The notes under the pieces were generated by a model. The model saw only the letters and a program-made list of their open reading frames with translations, ran no database searches and was not told the DNA's origin. Of a stretch of DNA of 64,000 bases, positions 16,429 to 25,043 are shown piece after piece. Position 1 is the first letter of the stretch; each line of letters starts with the position of its first letter. The translations under genes were made by a program, and so were the position numbers. This stretch comes from Lactococcus fujiensis JCM 16395 (GTDB lineage: Bacteria; Bacillota; Bacilli; Lactobacillales; Streptococcaceae), in NCBI RefSeq assembly GCF_002441655.1, contig NZ_JXJU01000003.1, positions 124,001-188,000 of the forward strand, written 5' to 3'.

Positions 16429-17391
16429 ATGGTAGAAATTAAAGACTTAGCTCGTCATCAGGTTGCAAAGACCTATGAAGCAATGGGAACATCAATAAAA
16501 TTGGCTGTTTTTGGTTGGTCGGATGAAAAAATTTTAGACGAAGCTTTCAAACTGATTCAATATTATGAAGACATTTTCACTGTAAATCGAGCAGATTCAG
16601 AAATAATAGATGTAAATAAGGCTGCAGGTCGTATGCCAATTCAAGTTTCAGAACCCGTTTATCATTTGTCTAAAATCGCAATTAAAGAAAGTTTGGAAAA
16701 ATTTGGATTTAACGTAACCCTTGGTCCATTAGTAAATTTATGGCGCATCGGATTTTCCGATGCAAGACTACCACATCCTGATGAAATTGCTGAAAAAATG
16801 GAAGTGATTGATCCAGAATTTGTACAATTTGATGACCAAAATCAAACCATTTTTCTTACAAAGGAAGGGATGTCTCTGGATCTTGGCGGCATTGCGAAAG
16901 GATATATTGCCGATCGTATCAAAAATTTGTGGCAGGCTTATGGAGTTGAATCAGGGATTATCAATCTGGGAGGTAATCTTTTATTGATGGGAGATGCCCC
17001 CCATCATAATGATAAAAAATGGCGTATTGGCGTGCGAAATCCGCTTGAAAAGAATAAAAAGAATGTTTTACAAGTTTTGACAGGGGCAAAATCATTTGTG
17101 ACGTCTGGGATTTCAGAAAGACATCTTGATGTTGGCGACCGGTCTTATCATCACATTATTGATTCTAAAACAGGCTACCCGCATGACAATGATATTGCGA
17201 GTGTGACGGTCATTACGGACAAGTCCATTGTTGGTGAAATAGAATCGACACGCTTATTTTTTGCAGATGAGGCGCCACAAAATTATCAGTATCCAGCAAT
17301 TATTATTTTTAAAGATCGCACAGTAAAATTGGTCAATCTAGATGAAAAGAATGTTCACATCACTGATTCAGAATACAAACTTATTCCCTAA
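16429..17391 (+). CDS. apbE: FAD:protein FMN transferase (ApbE family)
   Basis: 320 residues. Transfers FMN from FAD to a Thr or Ser of a target flavoprotein. Seen: EAMGTSIKLAVFG at the N-terminus, SLDLGGIAKGYIADRI (family core), GIINLGGNLLLMG, and the metal- and nucleotide-binding block TSGISERH..HHIIDSKTGYP. There is no signal peptide or lipobox, so it acts in the cytoplasm, unlike the secreted ApbE of extracellular electron transfer. No target protein with an FMN-bind domain lies in the window. Confidence 0.92.
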   Translation: MVEIKDLARHQVAKTYEAMGTSIKLAVFGWSDEKILDEAFKLIQYYEDIFTVNRADSEIIDVNKAAGRMPIQVSEPVYHLSKIAIKESLEKFGFNVTLGPLVNLWRIGFSDARLPHPDEIAEKMEVIDPEFVQFDDQNQTIFLTKEGMSLDLGGIAKGYIADRIKNLWQAYGVESGIINLGGNLLLMGDAPHHNDKKWRIGVRNPLEKNKKNVLQVLTGAKSFVTSGISERHLDVGDRSYHHIIDSKTGYPHDNDIASVTVITDKSIVGEIESTRLFFADEAPQNYQYPAIIIFKDRTVKLVNLDEKNVHITDSEYKLIP

Positions 17392-17416
17392 AAGACTGTC
17401 ATCACTGACAGTCTTT
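17391..17416 (+). terminator. Terminator after apbE
   Basis: AAAGACTGTCA-TCAC-TGACAGTCTTT, overlapping the apbE stop. The trailing T run is short. The core CTGTCA-N4-TGACAG recurs in three other terminators of the window. Confidence 0.8.
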
Positions 17417-17435
17417 ATCATATAAAATAAAGTCT

Positions 17436-17464
17436 TTGACAAAAGCCTCTTATTACTGTAAAAT
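17436..17464 (+). promoter_or_regulatory. rplK promoter
   Basis: TTGACA at 17436-17441, 17-base spacer, TAAAAT at 17459-17464. A near-consensus promoter, as expected for ribosomal protein genes. Confidence 0.85.
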
Positions 17465-17470
17465 AGATAA

Positions 17471-17556
17471 GTACGTTTTAATGGCGTATTGGGCGTGGGA
17501 GACTTCAATGAAGTCAAAATACCACATCACGAAAACTAATAAGGAGAAAATTTATC
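17471..17556 (+). promoter_or_regulatory. rplK leader, probable ribosomal-protein control site
   Basis: An 85-base leader with hairpin GACTTC-AAT-GAAGTC (17501-17515) flanked by GCGTGGGA (17493-17500) and ACCACATCACG (17521-17531), which can pair partly. L1 autoregulation of rplK-rplA operons is known in other bacteria; that this is such a site is inference. Confidence 0.5.
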
Positions 17557-17982
17557 GTGGCTAAAAAAGTAGAAAAACTCGTTAAATTGCAAATTCCTGC
17601 AGGGAAAGCTACACCAGCTCCTCCAGTTGGTCCAGCTTTGGGTCAAGCAGGTGTCAACATCATGGGATTCACAAAGGAATTCAACGCTCGTACAGCTGAT
17701 CAAGCTGGTATGATCATTCCAGTTGTTATCTCAGTATATGAAGACAAATCATTCACATTCATCACAAAAACTCCTCCAGCAGCAGTTCTTTTGAAAAAAG
17801 CAGCAGGCGTTCAAAAAGGTTCAGGAACTCCAAATACTGTAAAAGTTGCATCTGTAACTAAAGCTCAAGTCAAAGAAATTGCTGAACTTAAGATGCCTGA
17901 CCTTAATGCATCTTCAGTTGAAACTGCGATGGCTATGATTGAAGGTACTGCTAAATCTATGGGATTCACTGTTACTGACTAA
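17557..17982 (+). CDS. rplK: 50S ribosomal protein L11
   Basis: 141 residues, GTG start with AAGGAG 10 bases upstream. Conserved throughout: [55 protein letters not shown], and the C-terminal rRNA-binding [17 protein letters not shown] and [11 protein letters not shown]11 binds the GTPase-associated region of 23S rRNA and is needed for RelA stimulation. Codon use is strongly biased, as in highly expressed genes. Confidence 0.98.
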   Translation: MAKKVEKLVKLQIPAGKATPAPPVGPALGQAGVNIMGFTKEFNARTADQAGMIIPVVISVYEDKSFTFITKTPPAAVLLKKAAGVQKGSGTPNTVKVASVTKAQVKEIAELKMPDLNASSVETAMAMIEGTAKSMGFTVTD

Positions 17983-18295
17983 AATTTTTTGCGATGCACA
18001 TTGAAAGAACACATTTTTCTACTAAAGGATGAGGTGTAAATTCAAATTTGTCTATAACAAAAAATTTCGAGATTTGTAAACTGTTTAATCGCTTGTCAAG
18101 CACTTAAAACTTGGAAAATATTTTCATTTTTTCACTGCCGTTATCGTATTTTGAGGAATCCTTTCCTTGATACATTGAAGCCATTGAGCAAAAGAACAAG
18201 TTCAGAAAAAGTCACACATGCAATCCACGTATCGTGGAAGGCTTAAAGCACATTCGTGCTGAAAAAACCGATATTACCACAAGGAGAAATTAAAA
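17983..18295 (+). other. Long rplK-rplA spacer with hairpins
   Basis: 313 bases with no credible ORF, much longer than the usual short rplK-rplA gap. Near its 3' end two hairpins stand side by side: CCACG-TAT-CGTGG (18225-18237) and AGCAC-ATTC-GTGCT (18247-18260), 35 bases before the rplA ATG. I infer an rplA-specific regulatory RNA, perhaps an L1 binding site. I see no convincing terminator or consensus promoter within it. Confidence 0.5.
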
Positions 18296-18985
18296 ATGGC
18301 TAAAAAAAGCAAAAACTTGCGCGCAGCTTACGAAAAAGTTGACGCAACTAAACTTTACAGCGTAGAAGAAGCAGTAGCACTTGCTAAAGAAACTTCATTC
18401 GCTAAATTCGATGCAACTGTTGAAGTTGCTTACAACCTTAACATTGACGTTAAAAAATCTGACCAACAAATTCGTGGAGCAATGGTATTGCCTAACGGAA
18501 CTGGTAAAACTGCTCGCGTTCTCGTTTTCGCTCGTGGTGCTAAAGCTGAAGAAGCTAAAGCAGCTGGTGCAGACTTCGTTGGTGCAGATGAATTCGTCGC
18601 TAAAATCAACGGTGGTTGGTTGGACTTCGATGTTGTAATCGCAACTCCAGACATGATGGCAATCGTTGGACGTCTTGGACGTGTCCTCGGACCACGTAAC
18701 TTGATGCCAAATCCTAAAACTGGTACAGTAACAATGGATGTTACTAAAGCAGTTTCAGAATCAAAAGCTGGTAAAGTAAACTACCGTGCTGACAAAGCTG
18801 GTAACGTACTTGTTCCAATCGGTAAAGTATCATTCGAAACAGAAAAACTTGTTGAAAACTTCAAAGCTTTGAACAGTGTTATCGTTGCTGCTAAACCATC
18901 TGCTACAAAAGGTGCATACATCACTAACCTCTCAGTTACAACAACAATGGGTCCTGGTGTAAAAGTTGATTCAGCATCATTTTAA
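18296..18985 (+). CDS. rplA: 50S ribosomal protein L1
   Basis: 229 residues, ATG with AAGGAG. Typical L1: [67 protein letters not shown], and [21 protein letters not shown] at the C-terminus. It builds the L1 stalk at the E site and commonly represses its own operon by binding mRNA. Codon bias is high. Confidence 0.98.
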   Translation: MAKKSKNLRAAYEKVDATKLYSVEEAVALAKETSFAKFDATVEVAYNLNIDVKKSDQQIRGAMVLPNGTGKTARVLVFARGAKAEEAKAAGADFVGADEFVAKINGGWLDFDVVIATPDMMAIVGRLGRVLGPRNLMPNPKTGTVTMDVTKAVSESKAGKVNYRADKAGNVLVPIGKVSFETEKLVENFKALNSVIVAAKPSATKGAYITNLSVTTTMGPGVKVDSASF

Positions 18986-19000
18986 TTAAATCGAAATAGA

Positions 19001-19024
19001 AAAAGAGCTTAGGCTCTTTTTTTT
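19001..19024 (+). terminator. Terminator of rplA
   Basis: AAAAGAGC-TTAG-GCTCTTTT followed by T run. Confidence 0.92.
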
Positions 19025-19096
19025 ATTTTCATTTTTTTTTATTTTCCGCTTTCAAATTTTAATTCAGTTAATTTATATAGAAAACACGGTAATATT

Positions 19097-19125
19097 TTGA
19101 CAATTTAGAAAAAAAAGAATACACT
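19097..19125 (+). promoter_or_regulatory. Promoter of the epimerase-permease operon
   Basis: TTGACA at 19097-19102, 17-base spacer, TACACT at 19120-19125. Confidence 0.7.
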
Positions 19126-19156
19126 AGAGAAACAATTATTGAAGAAAGGAGTTTTT

Positions 19157-20491
19157 ATGAAAAATAGTCAGGAAATATTGGAACGTGAATCTGAAAATAT
19201 ACCTAAAAGTTCACGCATCAAATATTTTGATATGGTTATTGACCATGGTGAAGGAGCACTTATTTATGACGTTGAAGGAAATGAGTACATAGATTTTTTA
19301 GCAAGTGCATCTTCCGCAAATACAGGTCATTGTCACCCCAGAATCGTTCAGGCCATACAGGAGCAGGCTACAAAATTGATTCATTTTACTCCAGCTTATT
19401 ACGCGAATGAAGTGACATCGTCATTGCTAACACGTTTGGCAAATGTAGCACCAGGCGATTTTCCAAAAAAAGTGGCGGTGGGGACTTCTGGATCTGATGC
19501 TAATGACTCCATGATTAAATTTTCTCGCGGTTACACAGGTAGACCTTACATCATATGCTTTTCGGGTGCTTACCATGGCTCAACTTATGGCTCAATCACC
19601 TTATCCGGAGTCAGTCTGAATATGTCACGTAAAATTGGGCCCCTTTTACCGGATATTGTTAAAATGCCATTTCCCGATACACATAAAATGCGACCCAATG
19701 AAACAGAAGCTGAATTTGTAGATCGGATGTGGGAAGCATTTCTGGAACCATTTGAAAATTGGTTACCAGTTGAAGAAGTTGCTGGAGTAATTATTGAGGG
19801 AATTCAGGGGGATGGCGGCATCATCGCTGCGCCGAAAGCTTACATGGAAAAACTGTACGCTTTTACCAGAGAACACGGAATTGTTTTTGCAGTTGATGAA
19901 ATTAATCAAGGATTTGGACGGTCTGGAAAAATGTGGTCGATAGACCATTTTAATATCGCTCCAGATTTAATGAGCATAGGAAAATCAGTAGCATCAGGGA
20001 TGCCTTTCTCAGCTTTAATTGGTCGAACGGAAATTTTGGATAGTCTAGATACCCCAGCCCATGTCTTTACAACTTCTGGGAATCCTGTCTGTGCTGCTGC
20101 TGCACACGCTACTCTAGATGTCATTAATGATGAAAAACTTGTGGAGCGTTCAGCGCGACTTGGCGAAATTGCTAAGGCCTTTTTCCAAAAAATGCAAACC
20201 AAATATAATTTTATTGGAGATGTCCGTATGTATGGATTAGATGGAGGGATTGACATTGTCGATGAAGATGGTCGTCCTGATCCTGATGCCACGACCAAAA
20301 TTATTTATAAACTCTTTCAATTAGGAGTGATTATGATTAGCTTAAGGGGAAACATCTTACGTTTTCAGCCACCACTTGTCATTACTGACGAACAATTGAG
20401 TCAAGGTTTAGCAAAAATAGAAAAAGCATTTGAAGCTTTGAATAATAATGAAATAGAGTCACCCGAAAAAGCCCAATCGATTGGCTGGTGA
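19157..20491 (+). CDS. Class-III PLP enzyme, isoleucine 2-epimerase-like
   Basis: 444 residues from ATG 19157 (SD GAAAGGAG). Fold-type I aminotransferase class III, usually labelled 4-aminobutyrate aminotransferase. Several blocks recall the branched-chain isoleucine 2-epimerase of Lactobacillus buchneri as I remember it: FLASASSANTGHCHP, LIHFTPAYY, YHGSTYGSITLSGVSLNMSR, EGIQGDGGIIAAP, FTTSGNPVCAAA and a C-terminal IGW. The PLP lysine is Lys276 in SIGKSVASGMP. It would interconvert L-Ile and D-allo-Ile (or Val, Leu). The co-transcribed APC permease 27 bases downstream fits amino acid metabolism. Transaminase activity is not excluded. Confidence 0.75.
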   Translation: MKNSQEILERESENIPKSSRIKYFDMVIDHGEGALIYDVEGNEYIDFLASASSANTGHCHPRIVQAIQEQATKLIHFTPAYYANEVTSSLLTRLANVAPGDFPKKVAVGTSGSDANDSMIKFSRGYTGRPYIICFSGAYHGSTYGSITLSGVSLNMSRKIGPLLPDIVKMPFPDTHKMRPNETEAEFVDRMWEAFLEPFENWLPVEEVAGVIIEGIQGDGGIIAAPKAYMEKLYAFTREHGIVFAVDEINQGFGRSGKMWSIDHFNIAPDLMSIGKSVASGMPFSALIGRTEILDSLDTPAHVFTTSGNPVCAAAAHATLDVINDEKLVERSARLGEIAKAFFQKMQTKYNFIGDVRMYGLDGGIDIVDEDGRPDPDATTKIIYKLFQLGVIMISLRGNILRFQPPLVITDEQLSQGLAKIEKAFEALNNNEIESPEKAQSIGW

Positions 20492-20518
20492 TAAATAATA
20501 ATGAATTGGAGGAAAAAT

Positions 20519-22006
20519 ATGAGCTTTACAAAAAGAGCTGAATTTGAAACATACAGTAAAAAAGATAAAAAATTAGGACAAACACTTGGTGTACGTGATT
20601 TTTTGGCACTCGGAGTCGGAACTATTATTTCAACATCAATATTTACCCTACCTGGGGTAGTTGCAGCTGAATATGCTGGCCCAGCCGTTGTCTTTTCTTT
20701 TTTGATTGCTGCAATAGTTGCAGGCTTGGTTGCTTTTGCCTATGCTGAAATGTCGACGGTCATGCCTTTTGCCGGATCGGCCTACTCTTGGATATCCGTC
20801 TTATTTGGGGAAGGCTTTGGTTGGGTTGCTGGCTGGGCATTATTGGCGGAATATTTTATTGCTGTCGCCTTTGTTGGATCGGGATTTTCAGCAACGTTCA
20901 AATCATTACTTGCACAATTGAATATTACATTACCCACTGCTCTGGCGAATCCCTTTGGTACGAACGGCGGAATTGTTGATCTTATTTCATTAGTTATTAT
21001 TGTCGTTTCTGCCTTGGTTGTTTGGCGTGGTGCAAATGATGCAGGTCTTGTTGGACAGGTCTTGGTTGTTCTGAAAGTTCTTGCCATTGTTACATTTGTC
21101 GTTGTCGGAATAACCGTTATTAAACCACAAAACTATGTCCCATTTGTACCTGCACATAATCCAAAAACAGGATTTGGTGGCTTTTCTGGAATTATTTCTG
21201 GAGTCTCAATGATTTTTCTTGCTTATATCGGTTTTGATTCAATTGCTGCCAATGCAGCTGAGGCAAAAAATCCCAAACGTACAATGCCAATTGGAATTCT
21301 TGGATCACTTGTTATTGCTGTTGTCTTATTCTCTGCTGTAACCTTGGTCTTGGTTGGCATGCATCCTTATTCAGCTTATGCTGGAAACGCAGCACCAGTT
21401 TCATGGGCACTAGCGGAAGCGGGGTTCAGCAAGCTTTCAGTTGTAGTTTCAGTCGTTGCTGATGCAGGAATGTTTGTTGCACTCCTCGGCATGATTCTGG
21501 CAGGATCTCGTCTTCTTTATGCATTTGGACGTGATGGGATGTTGCCACCAGCCCTTGGAAAACTTGACAAGCGTGGATTACCAACTAACGGACTTATTAC
21601 TGTAACCGTTGTTGCCGTAATCGTGGGAGCTTTCTTCCCATTTGCTTTCCTTGCACAATTAATCTCAGCTGGAACATTAATTGCTTTCATTTTCGTGTCA
21701 CTTGGAATGTTTGCTCTTCGTCCTCGTGAGGGTAAGGACCTACCAGAGGCAAGCTATAAGATGCCATTTTACCCTGTTATGCCAGCTTTAGGTGCAATTG
21801 GTTCTGCTTTTGTCTTTGAAAACCTTGACAGCTTAGCCAAACTTTATGCATCCCTTTGGTTTATTTTGGGAATTATCATTTATGCAATATATGGAAGTAA
21901 GCATAGTAAGAGAATTCAAGCGGCTGAAATTAAAACAGCTGAAAAAGCGCAAAGCGTGGCTACGGTTGCTTCATCGGATGCAAATGTCGAAACCCTTAGT
22001 AGATGA
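20519..22006 (+). CDS. APC-family amino acid permease
   Basis: 495 residues from ATG 20519 (TGGAGGAAAAAT). About 12-14 membrane segments; LGQTLGVRDFLALGVGTIISTSIFTLPG and FLAYIGFDSIAANAAEAKNPKRTMPIGI are hallmarks of the cationic-amino-acid-transporter/YfnA branch. It probably moves a branched-chain or other neutral amino acid, or its D-form, in partnership with the upstream epimerase-like enzyme; this link rests on operon position only. Confidence 0.87.
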   Translation: MSFTKRAEFETYSKKDKKLGQTLGVRDFLALGVGTIISTSIFTLPGVVAAEYAGPAVVFSFLIAAIVAGLVAFAYAEMSTVMPFAGSAYSWISVLFGEGFGWVAGWALLAEYFIAVAFVGSGFSATFKSLLAQLNITLPTALANPFGTNGGIVDLISLVIIVVSALVVWRGANDAGLVGQVLVVLKVLAIVTFVVVGITVIKPQNYVPFVPAHNPKTGFGGFSGIISGVSMIFLAYIGFDSIAANAAEAKNPKRTMPIGILGSLVIAVVLFSAVTLVLVGMHPYSAYAGNAAPVSWALAEAGFSKLSVVVSVVADAGMFVALLGMILAGSRLLYAFGRDGMLPPALGKLDKRGLPTNGLITVTVVAVIVGAFFPFAFLAQLISAGTLIAFIFVSLGMFALRPREGKDLPEASYKMPFYPVMPALGAIGSAFVFENLDSLAKLYASLWFILGIIIYAIYGSKHSKRIQAAEIKTAEKAQSVATVASSDANVETLSR

Positions 22007-22050
22007 TTTTTTATCATAATAAATCTATTGATTACTTAGAAAACAAATGC

Positions 22051-22056
22051 TAAAAT
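22051..22056 (+). promoter_or_regulatory. -10 of the 112-residue membrane protein (leaderless type)
   Basis: TTGATT at 22028-22033, 17-base spacer, TAAAAT at 22051-22056 preceded by TGC. The ATG is six bases further, with no Shine-Dalgarno. Confidence 0.65.
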
Positions 22057-22062
22057 GTGTAA

Positions 22063-22401
22063 ATGATAATCTTTCTATGGTCCTTTGTCACCGTTGTTTT
22101 TGCTATCATTTATATTTTTCAGTTGATTCATATGAATTTGATTGGTTTACAACTCGTTGCGCTGTTAGTCCTATATTTATCTTTTAGAGAAAGCAAACGT
22201 AATAATTATGTGAAAATTGGAGGAATGAATCTTGAAATAATCTTTGTTCTGACAGTTCTATATTTGTCCCATCATACTTTTACTTATGTCAATTCAGGAG
22301 ACATCGAGAAAATCATATTGATTGGAACAAGTTTCATTCTTGCCGAACTTATCGGGATTTTCTGGGGGTATCGATTTTATAAACAACAACAAAAAAAATA
22401 A
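22063..22401 (+). CDS. Small membrane protein, unknown function
   Basis: 112 residues, about four hydrophobic segments (1-20, 24-40, 50-68, 80-105) and a basic C-terminus (YKQQQKK). I do not recognise a family. It has its own promoter and a terminator behind it. The transcript is probably leaderless, since its ATG lies at the predicted transcription start. Confidence 0.65.
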   Translation: MIIFLWSFVTVVFAIIYIFQLIHMNLIGLQLVALLVLYLSFRESKRNNYVKIGGMNLEIIFVLTVLYLSHHTFTYVNSGDIEKIILIGTSFILAELIGIFWGYRFYKQQQKK

Positions 22402-22403
22402 AA

Positions 22404-22431
22404 AAAAACAGGTTGGTTCAATCTGTTTTTT
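22404..22431. terminator. Bidirectional terminator
   Basis: AAAAACAG (22404-22411) pairs with CTGTTTTT (22423-22430) between convergent genes. Confidence 0.75.
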
Positions 22432-22657
22432 CTGTGCTTGAAGTCTTTTCTTTAATGTTTTCAATGAGTTTATTGATTTTATCAATCCGTGGTTGAGCCG
22501 AGGTTTGAAACTCAGTTACTTTTCTTTGTATTGACTGAGCTGTTTTTTCTGCGCTCACCATTTCAATTTTGACACGTTCAACATTGGTCTTAACAGCCTC
22601 AACATTTTCGGCAAGTTCGCTAATGAGTGCCTTCATATCTGTAATAAAATTGGCCAT
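22418..22657 (-). CDS. Small coiled-coil protein
   Basis: 79 residues, almost entirely heptad-patterned helix (MKALISELAENVEAVKTNVERVKIEM...RIDKINKLIENIKEK), no membrane segment, ATG preceded by AAAAGGAG. It lies 18 bases downstream of hit and is surely co-transcribed. Similar small proteins follow hit in streptococci; their function is unknown. Confidence 0.7.
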   Translation of the reverse strand: MANFITDMKALISELAENVEAVKTNVERVKIEMVSAEKTAQSIQRKVTEFQTSAQPRIDKINKLIENIKEKTSSTEKTD

Positions 22658-22675
22658 GGGATGCTCCTTTTGTAA

Positions 22676-23086
22676 TTAATTAGATGAGTCACGATTAATC
22701 TCAGAGGCAATTGCTGCTAAATCGAAGTCATGTTCTGTAAATTTTCCGACAAATCCATCATCTTCTGCATAACGTGGAATCAAGTGGACGTGAGTGTGAA
22801 AAACAGACTGCCCTGCAATTTCTTCATTATTTTGTAAAATATTCATACCTTTTGCATCCAAGTTTTTAACGATTTTATTAGCAATCATTGGAATTTTTGA
22901 AAAAAGTAAAGCGGCATCATCTGGCGTCATTGCTAATAAATTACGAGTGTGTCTTTTAGGTACAACAAGCGTGTGTCCCTTGGTAGTTTGTGTTATATCA
23001 AGGAAGGCAAGTAGGTCATCGTCTTCGTAAATTTTTGTGCTCGGAATTTCACCTGCAATAATTTTGCAAAAAATACAATTGTCCAT
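22676..23086 (-). CDS. hit: HIT family nucleotide hydrolase
   Basis: 136 residues. N-terminal CIFCKIIAGEIPSTKIYEDDD with a Cys pair, and the histidine triad HTHVHLIPR near residue 100. It hydrolyses or transfers nucleoside phosphoramidates or dinucleotides in the cytoplasm. It is divergent from ecsA, an arrangement common in Firmicutes. SD GATGAGG precedes the ATG. Confidence 0.92.
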   Translation of the reverse strand: MDNCIFCKIIAGEIPSTKIYEDDDLLAFLDITQTTKGHTLVVPKRHTRNLLAMTPDDAALLFSKIPMIANKIVKNLDAKGMNILQNNEEIAGQSVFHTHVHLIPRYAEDDGFVGKFTEHDFDLAAIASEINRDSSN

Positions 23087-23210
23087 TTCAATTACCTCAT
23101 CGTTTTTTCATTCCTTAATCAAAAAATTAAGGTTAAAAGAGACCTAAATTAATTCCTAAATTTTTCAAATAAGAAATGATTATGAAGAAAGTTTTTAAGC
23201 GTTCTCTTTT

Positions 23211-23233
23211 TTTGATATAATAATTATATCAAA
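23211..23233. promoter_or_regulatory. Perfect palindrome over the ecsA promoter -10
   Basis: Arms TTTGATATAAT and its exact complement around one central A. The plus-strand arm contains the ecsA extended -10 (TGATATAAT, hexamer 23216-23221). The mirrored arm gives a TATAAT on the minus strand at 23223-23228, towards hit. It may be a symmetric promoter core or an operator. Confidence 0.6.
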
Positions 23234-23257
23234 TTTGAAGAGAATTGGAGAATAAGC

Positions 23258-24013
23258 ATGACTTTAAAAATAACAAACTTAACAGGAGGATATTTCGGTA
23301 ACCCGGTTTTAAAAGATGTAAATTTTGAAATTTCAGATGGCGAGCTCGTCGGCTTAATCGGTCTTAATGGCGCAGGGAAATCAACAACAATTCAAGAAAT
23401 CATTGGCCTTTTGACTCCTTATTCCGGTATGATTGAATTAGATGGGATGACTTTGCAACAAGATTTGGAAAGTTACCGTAAGAAAATTGGCTTTATTCCA
23501 GAAACACCAAGCTTATATGAAGAATTAACTTTGCGTGAGCACATCGAAGTAACCGCATTGGCCTACGGTATTCCGAATGATGTCGCCATGGAGCGTGCCA
23601 ACAAATTACTTGAGACTTTTCGATTGAGTGATAAATTGGACTGGTTTCCAGTTAATTTTTCAAAAGGGATGAAGCAAAAAGTAATGATTATCTGTGCTTT
23701 CTTGATTGAACCTTCATTATATATTATTGATGAGCCATTTATGGGCCTTGATCCTTTGGCCATTCAAGATTTAATTGAATTAATGCTCGAAATGAAGAAA
23801 AATGGTTCTTCGATATTAATGAGTACGCATATTTTGTCAACAGCTGAAAAATTCTGTGACAAATTTGTAGTATTAAATGAAGGTCAAGTTATTGCTGCAG
23901 GTACAATTGATGATTTGCGGCAAAAATTCGGTCAACCCGGTGCTTCCCTCGATGAAATATATCTTGGCCTGACGAAAAATTCAGTTGCAAAAGCAGGTGT
24001 GGTTTATGAATGA
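23258..24013 (+). CDS. ecsA: ABC transporter ATP-binding protein EcsA
   Basis: 251 residues. Walker A GLNGAGKST, Q-loop FIPETPSLYEELT, signature NFSKGMKQKVMI (LSGGQ variant of this family), Walker B LYIIDEPFMGLD, H-loop STHIL. EcsA pairs with the membrane protein EcsB; in Bacillus the complex influences secretion, intramembrane proteolysis and competence. Overlaps ecsB by 8 bases. Its promoter lies in the palindrome 23211-23233. Confidence 0.93.
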   Translation: MTLKITNLTGGYFGNPVLKDVNFEISDGELVGLIGLNGAGKSTTIQEIIGLLTPYSGMIELDGMTLQQDLESYRKKIGFIPETPSLYEELTLREHIEVTALAYGIPNDVAMERANKLLETFRLSDKLDWFPVNFSKGMKQKVMIICAFLIEPSLYIIDEPFMGLDPLAIQDLIELMLEMKKNGSSILMSTHILSTAEKFCDKFVVLNEGQVIAAGTIDDLRQKFGQPGASLDEIYLGLTKNSVAKAGVVYE

Positions 24014-25022
24014 AGTGTTTAAGAAAAGACGGGAAAGATTTTATTCCCAGAATTTGAAGTATTTACGATATGTTTTTAATGATCATTTCACCCTCTTTTT
24101 GCTAATTTTACTCGGGGCTTTGGCCGTTCAGTATGCTCAATTTTTGCAAAATCATACGCTGACTTCTGGGGAAAAAATCGGAGTGGTTATATTGCTCAGT
24201 GCCTTGGCTCTTGTACCTGGCCGGTTTGCTACTTTTGTTGAGCCAGCAGATAAAGTATTTCTGCTTGTTAAAGAAATTGAATTTAAAAAATATTTGATTC
24301 AAGCCATGGTCAGGTCTCTCATTTTACCATCCTTTGTTGTCGTGCTTCTGGTCTTTATTTCGAGTCCCCTACTTGGCTTGCCCCTTGGCTTGCTGATTTT
24401 GTGGCCTATTTTACTTTTATTAATAAAAGCTGGATTGTTCTTTTATCTATTCCAAAGTTGGCAGAAAAATGGGATATTAAATTGGACAATGATGATTAAT
24501 GCTGAAGAAAATCGAAAAGTTTCTATTTTGCGATTCTTTGCCCTTTTTACAAATGTGAAAGGCTTAAAATCGCATAGTCATCGAAGAAAATATCTTGACT
24601 TCCTATTGCCAAAAACGCGACGGACTTACGAATATATTTTGTCACGGAGCTTTTTAAGAAGCGGTGAATATTTGGGCTTAACTTTACGATTGTTGCTTTT
24701 ATCTGTTCTGGCGCTCATTTTTATCAAAAACTCTATTTTGGCTGTCGTTTTGGTCTGTGTTTTAAATGCGTTGCTCGTATACCAATTGATTGCCTTACGT
24801 GAAGCGGTGGATTATCAACTTTTCACACGCATCTATCCCTTAAGAAATGCATCAAAATCAGGAGCCGTCCAACGAATCTTAATTCGTGTCATTGGCTTTT
24901 TGACCCTCATTGAAATAATCCTAGGTTTAATTTTTATCCATGACCGTCTGTGGTTACTTGCCATAGTCGGAATCAATTTCTTATTAGCTAAGTTTTATAT
25001 AAAAAACAGATTAAAAAAATAA
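24006..25022 (+). CDS. ecsB: ABC transporter permease EcsB
   Basis: 338 residues from ATG 24006 inside the end of ecsA. About six to eight membrane segments in two groups (residues 25-160 and 220-335) with a basic cytoplasmic loop between (LKSHSHRRKYLDFLLPKTRRTYEYILSRSFLRSGEYLGL), as in EcsB. Substrate unknown. Followed by a terminator. Confidence 0.9.
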   Translation: MNEVFKKRRERFYSQNLKYLRYVFNDHFTLFLLILLGALAVQYAQFLQNHTLTSGEKIGVVILLSALALVPGRFATFVEPADKVFLLVKEIEFKKYLIQAMVRSLILPSFVVVLLVFISSPLLGLPLGLLILWPILLLLIKAGLFFYLFQSWQKNGILNWTMMINAEENRKVSILRFFALFTNVKGLKSHSHRRKYLDFLLPKTRRTYEYILSRSFLRSGEYLGLTLRLLLLSVLALIFIKNSILAVVLVCVLNALLVYQLIALREAVDYQLFTRIYPLRNASKSGAVQRILIRVIGFLTLIEIILGLIFIHDRLWLLAIVGINFLLAKFYIKNRLKK

Positions 25023-25043
25023 GCGATTAACGCTTATTTTTTT
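25017..25043. terminator. Bidirectional terminator
   Basis: AAATAAGCG-ATTAA-CGCTTATTT followed by T run, between convergent ecsB and cutC. Confidence 0.92.

Noticed and set aside
19090-19125. CodY box at the epimerase promoter (CAATTTAGAAAA)
   Set aside because: Two central bases of AATTTTCWGAAAATT are missing; too poor a match.
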